A stretch of 8,149 nt of DNA from the NCBI GenBank assembly GCA_030450535.1, contig JAKDIK010000106.1:1-8149 (forward strand), read 5' to 3'. Of this stretch, positions 1 to 6,079 are shown piece after piece (position 1 is the stretch's first letter; each line of letters starts with the position of its first letter). A program made the position numbers and the translations under genes. The DNA comes from Propionibacteriaceae bacterium (GTDB lineage: Bacteria; Actinomycetota; Actinomycetes; Propionibacteriales; Propionibacteriaceae). Under the pieces are notes generated by a model. That model was not told the origin of the DNA. It did not search any database and saw nothing but the letters and a program-made list of their open reading frames with translations.

Positions 1-1
1 C

Positions 2-897
2 GCCATGCGGCGCCGCATGGCCGAGCTGGGCGTCCCGAGCCCGCGTTGGCGACTCGTCGGCTCGCCGGACGAGCTGGTGGCGTTCGCCGACGAGATCGGG
101 TGGCCGCTCATCGCGAAGATCTCGCGCGGCGGCTACGACGGCAAAGGGGTGTGGAGGGTCGATTCCCCGGACGACGCGGCTGAGCCCTTCGCGGCGCTCG
201 CCGGCCCGCAGGGGCCCACGGAGGCCCAGCGGGGGCGCAGCGCAGCGGACGAGGAGGTGGTCATCGTCGCTGAGGAATTGATCGACTTCGTCCGCGAGCT
301 GAGCGTGCTGGTGGCCCGCCGCCCCGGCGGCGAGGCCGTCGTGTACCCCGTCAGCGAGACCGTGCAGCGCGAGGGCATCTGCCACGAGACCACGACGCCC
401 GCCCCGGGGCTGGACGCCGACCGCGCCGCCGAGCTGGCCAAGATGGCGCTCCGGATCGCCGACGAGCTGGGTGTGGTGGGCATCCTCGCCGTGGAGCTCA
501 TGGAGGCCCGCGACGGCCGCATCGTGGTCAACGAGCTCGCCATGCGGCCCCACAACACCGGCCACTGGAGCATTGACGGCGCCGTGACGAGCCAGTTCGA
601 GAACCATCTGCGCGCGGTCGCCGACCTTCCGCTGGGATCCCCGGACGCGGTGGCGCCCGTCGCCGTCATGAGCAACGTTCTCGGCGGCACCAACCCCGAT
701 CCGGTGGGCTCGCTGCCGGTCGTGCTCGCCGACCCGCGCGCACGCGTCCACCTGTACGGCAAGTCGGTGAAGCCGGGGCGCAAGATCGGGCACGTCACGG
801 TGTGCGGGGACGACGTCGCCGACACCCGGGCCGCCGCCCGGGCGCGGCCGCCCTTCTCGAAGATACCGCCCAACCACAAGGAGATACGCATGGCTGA
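2..897 (+). CDS. purK: PurK, N5-carboxyaminoimidazole ribonucleotide synthase; 5' end outside window, frame break near 846
   Basis: PurK uses ATP and bicarbonate to carboxylate aminoimidazole ribonucleotide in purine synthesis. The window opens inside the gene. The first visible residues (RRRMAELGVPSPRW) normally follow the N-terminal domain, so roughly 100 residues are missing. Visible ATP-grasp marks are GGYDGKGVW, ELSVLVARR, PVSETVQREGICHET, NELAMRPHNTGHWSIDG, TSQFENHLRAV and YGKSVKPGRKIGHVTV. After ...DDVADTRAAARAR the frame as read turns to PPFSKIPPNHKEIR and runs straight into PurE. In the frame one base back, the sequence reads AALLEDTAQPQGDTHG and stops at TGA 895-897, which is a plausible PurK tail. 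That stop overlaps the purE start as ATGGCTGA. I infer one missing base, for example GGG to GG at 846-847. It could be a sequencing error or a real mutation. A genuine PurK-PurE fusion, as in fungal ADE2, is possible but less likely. Product identification is secure. Confidence 0.93.
878..883 (+). promoter_or_regulatory. Shine-Dalgarno AAGGAG for purE
   Basis: AAGGAG sits 6 nt before ATG 890 inside the 3' end of purK. It supports independent initiation of PurE, even though the frame as read would make it the C-terminal half of a fusion. Confidence 0.7.
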
Positions 898-1384
898 GGA
901 CCCCCTCGTCGGCATCGTCATGGGGTCGGATTCCGACTGGCCCACGATGGAGGCCGCCGCCGCCGCGCTGACGGAATTCGGCGTGCCGTACGAGGCTGAC
1001 GTGGTCTCGGCGCACCGCATGCCCGAGGAGATGCTCCGTTACGGCCGCGAGGCGCACACCCGCGGGCTGCGGGTGATCATCGCCGGCGCCGGGGGAGCGG
1101 CCCACCTGCCGGGCATGCTCGCCGCGCTGACGCCGCTGCCGGTGATCGGCGTGCCCGTGCCGCTGAAGTACCTCGACGGCATGGACTCGCTGCTCTCGAT
1201 CGTCCAGATGCCCGCGGGGGTGCCGGTCGCCACGGTGGCGATCGGGAACGCGCGGAACGCCGGGCTGCTGGCCGTGCGCATCCTGGCGGCCGGCGATCCG
1301 GAACTCACCGACGCGATGATCGGCTTTCAGGACGCCCTGCGCGCGGCGGCGAGCGCCAAGGGCGCGACGGTGCGCGGCCGCTGA
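890..1384 (+). CDS. purE: PurE, N5-carboxyaminoimidazole ribonucleotide mutase (class I)
   Basis: PurE moves the carboxyl group of N5-CAIR to C4, giving CAIR, the step directly after PurK. The 164-residue protein has the class I marks in order: GSDSD at residues 12-16, the active-site segment SAHRMPEE from residue 40 (His42), the glycine-rich GAGGAAHLPGM at 66-76, then PVPLKYLDGMDSLLSIVQMP with GVPVATVAIGNARNAGLLA. Its length is normal for a free-standing bacterial PurE. I chose ATG 890 because AAGGAG lies at 878-883, 6 nt upstream, and because the alternative-frame purK stop overlaps this start, a usual coupled arrangement. As read, no stop separates it from purK (see purK). It is probably translated in an operon with purK. 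Confidence 0.95.
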   Translation: MAEDPLVGIVMGSDSDWPTMEAAAAALTEFGVPYEADVVSAHRMPEEMLRYGREAHTRGLRVIIAGAGGAAHLPGMLAALTPLPVIGVPVPLKYLDGMDSLLSIVQMPAGVPVATVAIGNARNAGLLAVRILAAGDPELTDAMIGFQDALRAAASAKGATVRGR

Positions 1385-1491
1385 GATTGGTGTCCGACGA
1401 CGTGACACGCCGGTGCCCCTCCCCGGCCTGAGCCGAGCATGGGGAAATACTTGCGTGAAAGCTCCCTTCCTTTCCCCGAGGAGATGCACCG

Positions 1492-3096
1492 GTGTCGACG
1501 GCCACCCAGATCGCTCCCGTGGAGCCGGACGCCGCGTCCGACGCTCCACCCGGAGAGACTGCCCTGCAGCGCAGCGAACGGCTGGCGTTTCGCCGCGGCG
1601 TGGCGCTGCTCGTCCTCACTCTGCTCGTGCCGGGGTCGGCGCAGGTGATCGCCGGCGGTAAGGGCCTCGGCCGGTTCGCGCTTCGGGTGTGGCTCGGCGT
1701 CCTCGCCGTGCTGGCGCTGTTCGGCACGCTGATGGTGCTCAACCGCAACGCGGCCATCGCGGTCTACGCCCACCCGTTCACCCAATGGGTGACGTCGGCG
1801 GTCGTGTTCGTGCTCGGCGTCGGATGGGCCCTGTTGCTGCTGGACGCCTGGCGGCTCTCCCGCCCCTCGGGGATGGGCCATCCCCGCAAGTACGCGATGG
1901 CACTGCTGTCGGGGCTCCTCGTCCTGGGCATGGGGCTGGGCGCCACGCAGGCGTCCGCCCTCTCCCGCTCGCAGGCCACCCTGTTCGGCAGCATCTTCGC
2001 GGGCGGCGGGTTCACCTCTCCGACGGACGGGCGCATCAACGTGCTGCTCCTCGGAGCTGACGCCGAGCCGGATCGGCCGGGGATCCGCACCGACACGATA
2101 ATGGTGGCCTCCGTCAGCGCCACGACGGGCCGGACGGTGCTGTTCAGCCTGCCGCGCAACCTGCAGTGGGCCCCCTTTCCGAGGGACTCACCGCTGCACG
2201 ACCTGTACCCGGACGGCTACTGGTGCGCCGACCAGTCGTGCCTGCTCAACGCCGTCCACAACCTGGCCGAGTCGCGTCCCGATCTGTACCCGGGCGTGGA
2301 GCGCCCGGGGCTGGTGGCGCTGCGCGAGGTGGTGGAGGAGATCCTCGGGCTGCGCGTCAACTACCACGCCATGATCGACATGGCCGGCTTCGAGGGCCTC
2401 ATCGACGCGATGGGTGGGGTGACGCTCGACATCGCGAAGGCCGTGCCCATCGGTGGCGGAAGCTCGCGCGTGGAGGGCTACATCCAGCCCGGCGAGAACG
2501 TCCACCTCAACGGTTTCGAGGCGCTGTGGTTCGCGCGCAGCAGGCACGGGGCGTCCGACTACGAACGCATGGCCCGGCAGAAGTGCGTGGTGAACGCGAT
2601 CGCCACGCAGGCCACACCACTGACGCTGATCACCCGCTTCAACGAGTTGGCGACGGCGGGGGCGTCCGTGCTGACGACGGACGTGCCCACCTCCGAGATT
2701 GGTCGATTGGTCGAGCTCGCGGACGCCGGCCGTCGCCTCCCGATCGCGTCGGTGAGCTTCGCGCCGCCACTGATCGAGCCGGTGAAGCCCGACTTCGAGG
2801 TGATCACGCAGACGGTCACGGATCAGCTCAAGGCGTCCGCGGCGGCCGACGAGGAGGCTGCCCGCGCGGAGGAGGCGGCCCGCGCGGAGGAGGCGGCGTC
2901 CGAGGCGGACGGCGAGACGAGTGCCGGATCCCAGACCCCCGCCGAAGCGGCCCCCGCCGAGGCGGTATCGCAGGAGGCCGCTCAGGCTGCTGAGCCGACC
3001 GAGGCCGTCATCGCGGAGACTGCGCCGGCCCACCAGGGCGAGTTCAGCGAGGAGCGCCAGACCGAGGACCTGACGCAGATCTGCGGCGTCGACTGA
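1492..3096 (+). CDS. LCP (LytR-CpsA-Psr) family cell-wall glycopolymer ligase, membrane anchored
   Basis: LCP enzymes transfer polyprenyl-linked glycopolymers (teichoic acid, arabinogalactan or capsule type) to peptidoglycan outside the membrane. The 534-residue protein starts at GTG 1492, with GAGGAG at 1478-1483, 8 nt upstream. A cytoplasmic tail of about 35 residues leads to a hydrophobic block with roughly four membrane segments (about 37-55, 62-83, 99-118, 134-153). This is more than the single helix of many LCP proteins. The part reading VPGSAQVIAGGKGLGRF resembles a TM2-like turn. The LCP domain covers about 181-400: RINVLLLGAD, GIRTDTIMVASV (Arg199, Asp201 region), LFSLPRNL, MIDMAGFEGLIDAMGGVTLDI, and ARSRHGASDYERMARQ, the conserved R-x-D-Y-x-R-x-R-Q part. 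The last 90 or so residues are Ala/Glu-rich and low-complexity, with EEAARA repeats, and end in ICGVD. From memory the M. tuberculosis counterpart is Rv3267. The native polymer is not shown by the sequence. Confidence 0.93.
   Translation: MSTATQIAPVEPDAASDAPPGETALQRSERLAFRRGVALLVLTLLVPGSAQVIAGGKGLGRFALRVWLGVLAVLALFGTLMVLNRNAAIAVYAHPFTQWVTSAVVFVLGVGWALLLLDAWRLSRPSGMGHPRKYAMALLSGLLVLGMGLGATQASALSRSQATLFGSIFAGGGFTSPTDGRINVLLLGADAEPDRPGIRTDTIMVASVSATTGRTVLFSLPRNLQWAPFPRDSPLHDLYPDGYWCADQSCLLNAVHNLAESRPDLYPGVERPGLVALREVVEEILGLRVNYHAMIDMAGFEGLIDAMGGVTLDIAKAVPIGGGSSRVEGYIQPGENVHLNGFEALWFARSRHGASDYERMARQKCVVNAIATQATPLTLITRFNELATAGASVLTTDVPTSEIGRLVELADAGRRLPIASVSFAPPLIEPVKPDFEVITQTVTDQLKASAAADEEAARAEEAARAEEAASEADGETSAGSQTPAEAAPAEAVSQEAAQAAEPTEAVIAETAPAHQGEFSEERQTEDLTQICGVD
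2851..2904 (+). repeat. 18-bp tandem repeat encoding EEAARA, about three copies
   Basis: Three adjacent 18-bp units start at 2851, 2869 and 2887. The first two differ at one base, and the third diverges in its last six bases. They encode EEAARA-EEAARA-EEAASE in the acidic, alanine-rich C-terminal tail of the LCP protein. The unit is a multiple of three, so changes in copy number would keep the frame. Confidence 0.85.
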
Positions 3097-3376
3097 TGGT
3101 GCCCCTCACCCGCCGACACTCAACTTCCTGACAACCGAGAACCGTCCGGACGCTGCTCTGGCGTCAGAAACTTGAGTGTCGGCGCCCGCGGCGTTGGCCC
3201 CATCGCCACGCCACGGGACCTGATCGGGTACCGGCCGCGTCGTCACCGCCCGGGGCGAACGCTCCCGCCCGCGAGTCCTCGGCAACCCAGCAGAACGATT
3301 CCGCGGGTGGCAGTGCGTTGGACTCCGCCGGAGCCGAAGGATGTGCCGGGGCCGGGCTCCTCAAGCCAAGACCGGA
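3097..3376. other. Non-coding region between convergent LCP and serine hydrolase genes
   Basis: This stretch of about 280 bp separates the stop codons of two convergent genes. Its left part holds the long inverted repeat described separately. From about 3185 to 3376 I see no recognisable gene. The short open frames here give Arg/Pro-rich products with no family resemblance, typical of chance frames in GC-rich DNA. I found no tRNA-like structure and no U-tract terminator. Confidence 0.6.
3111..3184. repeat. Imperfect 22-bp inverted repeat with 30-nt spacer
   Basis: The left arm 3111-3132 pairs with the right arm 3163-3184 at 20 of 22 positions. The core is GCCGACACTCAA against TTGAGTGTCGGC, and the arms end internally in CTGAC and GTCAG. 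The 30-nt spacer contains a perfect 10-bp palindrome CGTCCGGACG at 3143-3152, which could form a second small hairpin. The element begins 14 bp after the LCP stop. It may act as a bidirectional transcription terminator for the convergent genes, although no T-run follows. It may instead be a REP-like or MITE-like repeat. The sequence alone does not decide. Confidence 0.8.
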
Positions 3377-4258
3377 TCAGATCAGGTTGGCGTCCAGGAT
3401 CTGGAACAGGCTTGCGCCGATCGCGTCCACCAGCGTGCGACCCTCGTCGAAGGTGGACATCCGGGTCATGATCGCGGCGGTGTAGTCGCGGCCCTCGCCG
3501 ACGACGTGGCCGATCGAGTTGACCGCCCAGAGGTTGTCCAGCGAGCGGAACTGTACCCAGCCGTTCTTCATCTGCACGTGCACGTGGGTGCCGCGGTCGT
3601 GGCCGATGCCCCACGTCTGCTCGGAGTTCGTTTTGCTCATGAGGTCGAGCAGGTACAGCCGGTCGTCCACGTCGATGACCGGGGTGCCGTCGACGAGGGC
3701 GTCCATGAGGGATCGCTGATCGTCGGGCGTCGTGTTCGTCCACGACCAGAACTCGCTGCGATCGTCCGCGTGCGTGTTCGGCAGGCCCAGCTCGGACGCC
3801 AGCGCCGTGTAGGCGGGCCGGCCGCCGACCCATTCCCACAACGCGTCGGCGGAGTCGTTGTCGGAGTTGATGATCGCCCTCGAGGCCAACCCGTACTGCT
3901 CGAAGGTCAGCTCGGTGCCCTCGGCGCGCGCCTTGCGCAGCGCCAACAGCACGATCATCACCTTCGCGATCGAGGCGCTCTGGGTGTCGAAGTCGCCGCG
4001 GTAGCCGTAGGTCGCGCCGGTCCGCAGGTCGCGGACCGAGAGCCCCAACAGATCGGTGTTCGACGCAGCCGTGGTCATCATAGTCTCGAGCCGTTCGCGC
4101 ACGGAGCCCACCGCGTCCGGGGTGGGCAGCGTCAGCTGCGTCGCCGGGTTGGCGCAGCCCACCAGGCCCGTGGCGCCGACGAACGCGGCACCCGCCACGC
4201 CCCCCGTACCGAGCAGGAACGAGCGACGGCTGAGCGGCGGGGTCATGCCGCCCATCAT
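3377..4258 (-). CDS. Tat-exported lipoprotein, serine hydrolase of the class A beta-lactamase/transpeptidase fold
   Basis: The 293-residue protein begins with a twin-arginine signal (SRRSFLLG, residues 10-17), a hydrophobic stretch, and a lipobox LVGC ending at Cys35. It is therefore probably exported folded by Tat and lipid-anchored outside the membrane. The catalytic motifs are SIAK (Ser96, Lys99), SDN (132-134) and KNG (231-233), the last replacing the usual KTG/KSG of beta-lactamases. The fold class is clear, but the substrate is not. A penicillin-binding, D,D-peptidase-like or beta-lactamase activity is possible, and KNG makes a classic beta-lactamase less certain. The start at 4258 is chosen because its ATGA overlaps the upstream stop by 4 bp, implying translational coupling. 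ATG at 4255 or 4246 would also keep the signal peptide. It is the second gene of the operon led by the TIGR03089 gene. Confidence 0.88.
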   Translation of the reverse strand: MMGGMTPPLSRRSFLLGTGGVAGAAFVGATGLVGCANPATQLTLPTPDAVGSVRERLETMMTTAASNTDLLGLSVRDLRTGATYGYRGDFDTQSASIAKVMIVLLALRKARAEGTELTFEQYGLASRAIINSDNDSADALWEWVGGRPAYTALASELGLPNTHADDRSEFWSWTNTTPDDQRSLMDALVDGTPVIDVDDRLYLLDLMSKTNSEQTWGIGHDRGTHVHVQMKNGWVQFRSLDNLWAVNSIGHVVGEGRDYTAAIMTRMSTFDEGRTLVDAIGASLFQILDANLI

Positions 4259-4953
4259 GGCAGCAGGCGCGCACGCTCCGAACCCGCGACGCGCGCCGCG
4301 TCCGCGGTCGGATCGGCCACCACCACGAGCGAACCCCCGCCCAGCACGACCCGTGCCAGCAGTGAGACCGCCTCCCATGCCTCCCCGGGGCTCGCGCAGA
4401 CCCGCTCGGCAAGGGGTGCGAGCGCAGCCACGTCGCTGTGTGTCCGGACGCCGCCGGCGTCGGTCCAGGCCATCGCCGAGCTCTCGCCGCCACCAGCGAA
4501 GACATCGGGCTGGGCCAAGGCTTCGCCCGCGTAGTCCGACACGCCCGGCGGCAGGTCCCCGAGCGGACGTCCCCAGGGATCCAGCGAGCAGGCCAGCGTG
4601 ACCTCGCCGACCGGCATCGGCGCGACCGGCCCGATGACCACCAGCTCGGCCCCGTCGGCCTCCGCGCGCGGGCAGACCCGGACGCCGACCCCCGCCCGCC
4701 AGCACGCGAACGGCCACACCAGGGCCATCCAGTGGGTGGGTACCTCCTCCAGGACCGGGAGCGCGATGTCGGCATCTTCGTCCAACCCGAGGTCGTCCAG
4801 CAGGTTGGCCGTCTTGTCGACCCAGTTCGCGAAGCTTGCCACCGACAGCTCCGTGCGGGCGCCGTCGGCGCCGTAATGGGTGAGCAGCGGTTCGCCCCCG
4901 CCCGACCGGACGCGGCGCTGCAACTGGGCGCTGACAGGCGTTGGGGGTACCAC
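4255..4953 (-). CDS. TIGR03089 family protein (AMP-binding N-terminal-like)
   Basis: The 232-residue protein resembles the actinobacterial TIGR03089 family, which looks like the N-terminal part of acyl-CoA synthetases and other adenylate-forming enzymes without the catalytic core. Early segments ELSVASFANWVDKTANLLDD and VLEEVPTHWMALVWPFACWRAGV match the lid and helix pattern of that superfamily (a let-them-assemble region in which the AMP-binding core would normally follow). I see no phosphate-binding loop (S/T-G-T-T-G-x-P-K type), so ATP-dependent chemistry is doubtful and the function is unknown. The start at GTG 4953 gives a family-like beginning (VVPPTPVSAQLQRRV). It has no Shine-Dalgarno but a TATGCT hexamer 7 nt upstream. 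The gene runs divergently from manC with 33 bp between them, and overlaps the serine hydrolase start by 4 bp. From memory the M. tuberculosis counterpart is Rv3268. Confidence 0.85.
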   Translation of the reverse strand: MVPPTPVSAQLQRRVRSGGGEPLLTHYGADGARTELSVASFANWVDKTANLLDDLGLDEDADIALPVLEEVPTHWMALVWPFACWRAGVGVRVCPRAEADGAELVVIGPVAPMPVGEVTLACSLDPWGRPLGDLPPGVSDYAGEALAQPDVFAGGGESSAMAWTDAGGVRTHSDVAALAPLAERVCASPGEAWEAVSLLARVVLGGGSLVVVADPTADAARVAGSERARLLP

Positions 4954-4960
4954 GGCGCCA

Positions 4961-4966
4961 GCATAG
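4961..4966 (-). promoter_or_regulatory. Candidate -10 hexamer TATGCT, leaderless promoter of the TIGR03089 operon
   Basis: Read on the minus strand, TATGCT fits TAnnnT and ends exactly 7 nt before GTG 4953. Transcription would then start at the first base of the start codon. No Shine-Dalgarno is present. I see no convincing -35 sequence at the right distance. Confidence 0.5.
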
Positions 4967-4973
4967 GCGGCGA

Positions 4974-4979
4974 TAGCAT
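4974..4979 (+). promoter_or_regulatory. Candidate -10 hexamer TAGCAT, leaderless promoter of manC
   Basis: TAGCAT fits TAnnnT and ends exactly 7 nt before ATG 4987, so the transcript would begin at the A of the start codon. It lies only 7 bp from the divergent -10 of the TIGR03089 operon, so both promoters would use the same stretch of DNA. No -35 or Shine-Dalgarno is evident. Confidence 0.5.
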
Positions 4980-4986
4980 GGCCCCC

Positions 4987-6063
4987 ATGCGTTACGTCGT
5001 CATCATGGCCGGCGGCTCGGGCACGCGCCTGTGGCCGCTGTCCCGCCAAGGAACCCCGAAGCAACTCCTGCATCTCATCGGGGGCAAGAGTCTTCTCCGC
5101 ATCGCGTTCGAGCGGGCCATGGAACTGGTGCCCGCCGACCGCGTGCTCGTCGTCACCGGGGCCGCCTACCTCGACGACGTGCGGGCCGACCTGCCCGAGG
5201 TGGCACCGGAGAATCTGCTGGGCGAGCCGATGGGTCGTGACTCCCTGAACGCGGTGGCGTGGCCCGCCGCCGTGCTGGCCGAGCGTGATCCCGACGCCGT
5301 CATCGCCCAGCTCACTGCCGACCAGCTCATCGAACCCGTCTCGGCGTTCGTCGCCGCCATCGACGAGGCCTACCGCATCGCCGAGGCCCGACCGGAAGCC
5401 CTCGTGACGCTGGGCGTCGTCCCCACCACCGCCCACACCGGCTACGGCTATCTGCAGCGCGGCGACGAGCTCGAGGGGTTCCCGGGCGCGTGCGTCGTCC
5501 GCGAGTTCCGCGAGAAGCCTGACGCGGAGACCGCCGCGGCCTACGTGGCGTCGGGCGACTTCTGGTGGAACGCCGGCATGTTCGTGTTCCGCGCTGCCAC
5601 GTTCCTCGACCAGGTGCGCCAGCTGGAACCCGAGGTGCACGAGGGCGTCCTCGGCCTCGCCGCGGCGCCCGAGACGCTGGGTGAGGTCTTCGGGACGCTG
5701 AAGAAGATCTCCGTCGACTACGCCGTCTTCGAACCCGTGAGCCGCGGTCACGGCAGCGCCCGCGTCGTGGCCGTGCCGCTGCCGATCGCGTGGAAGGACG
5801 TCGGCGGGTATGCGAGCCTCGTCGAGGTGCTGGACGCCGACGCCGAGGGTAACGTCGTCAACGGCCTGGGCGTCACCATGAACACCTCCGACAGCCTCGT
5901 CATGAACACCGTCGAGGGCCACGTCGTCACCGTGTTGGGGGGCGAGGGGCTCGTCGTGGTGCACACCCCCGACGCGACCCTCGTGACGACACTCGAGCAT
6001 GCGGAACAGGTCAAGGCGCTCGTCGGACGCGTGTCCGAGACCGCCGGACCCACCTTCGTCTGA
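4987..6063 (+). CDS. manC: Mannose-1-phosphate guanylyltransferase (GDP-mannose synthesis)
   Basis: The enzyme joins mannose-1-phosphate and GTP to give GDP-mannose, the donor for mannosylated lipids, glycans and glycoproteins of the envelope. The 358-residue protein opens with the nucleotidyltransferase signature GGSGTRLWPLSRQGTPKQ (residues 9-26), where WPLSR and PKQ point to mannose-1-phosphate guanylyltransferases. Later motifs are TADQLI (Asp112, probable metal ligand), GYGYLQ, the FREKP sugar-binding motif (174-178), WNAGMF (194-199), ISVDYAVFEP and WKDVGGYASL. The segment RDSLNAVAWPAA differs from the RNTAPAIALAA form common in proteobacterial enzymes. The length fits the single-domain type without a fused phosphomannose isomerase. 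I prefer ATG 4987 over ATG 4978 because it matches the usual N-terminus and a leaderless promoter. A membrane protein gene follows after 16 bp. From memory the M. tuberculosis counterpart is Rv3264c. Confidence 0.93.
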   Translation: MRYVVIMAGGSGTRLWPLSRQGTPKQLLHLIGGKSLLRIAFERAMELVPADRVLVVTGAAYLDDVRADLPEVAPENLLGEPMGRDSLNAVAWPAAVLAERDPDAVIAQLTADQLIEPVSAFVAAIDEAYRIAEARPEALVTLGVVPTTAHTGYGYLQRGDELEGFPGACVVREFREKPDAETAAAYVASGDFWWNAGMFVFRAATFLDQVRQLEPEVHEGVLGLAAAPETLGEVFGTLKKISVDYAVFEPVSRGHGSARVVAVPLPIAWKDVGGYASLVEVLDADAEGNVVNGLGVTMNTSDSLVMNTVEGHVVTVLGGEGLVVVHTPDATLVTTLEHAEQVKALVGRVSETAGPTFV

Positions 6064-6079
6064 GTCTGAGGAGAACCTC

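Noticed and set aside
133..1020. 295-codon minus-strand open frame opposite purK
   Set aside because: Ser/Ala/Arg-rich shadow frame in high-GC DNA. purK on the other strand is certain.
1409..1427. GCCGG/CCGGC hairpin after purE as a terminator
   Set aside because: The stem is only 5 bp with a 9-nt loop and no T-run, which is common by chance at this GC content.
1412..3107. 10-mer GGTGCCCCTC just before (1412) and just after (3098) the LCP gene, as if flanking an insertion
   Set aside because: It is short and GC-rich, with no inverted ends or transposase between. The LCP gene has the same codon character as its neighbours.
3341..4534. 397-codon plus-strand open frame opposite the serine hydrolase
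   Set aside because: It is a shadow of the real minus-strand gene, with Arg/His-rich repeats and no recognisable domain.
4438..4986. Upstream extension of the manC frame
   Set aside because: It is antisense to TIGR03089. The manC signature begins right after ATG 4987.
3243..4988. 581-codon minus-strand open frame overlapping the serine hydrolase and TIGR03089 genes
   Set aside because: Arg/Pro-rich composition throughout and no motifs. The overlapping genes have clear families and good starts.
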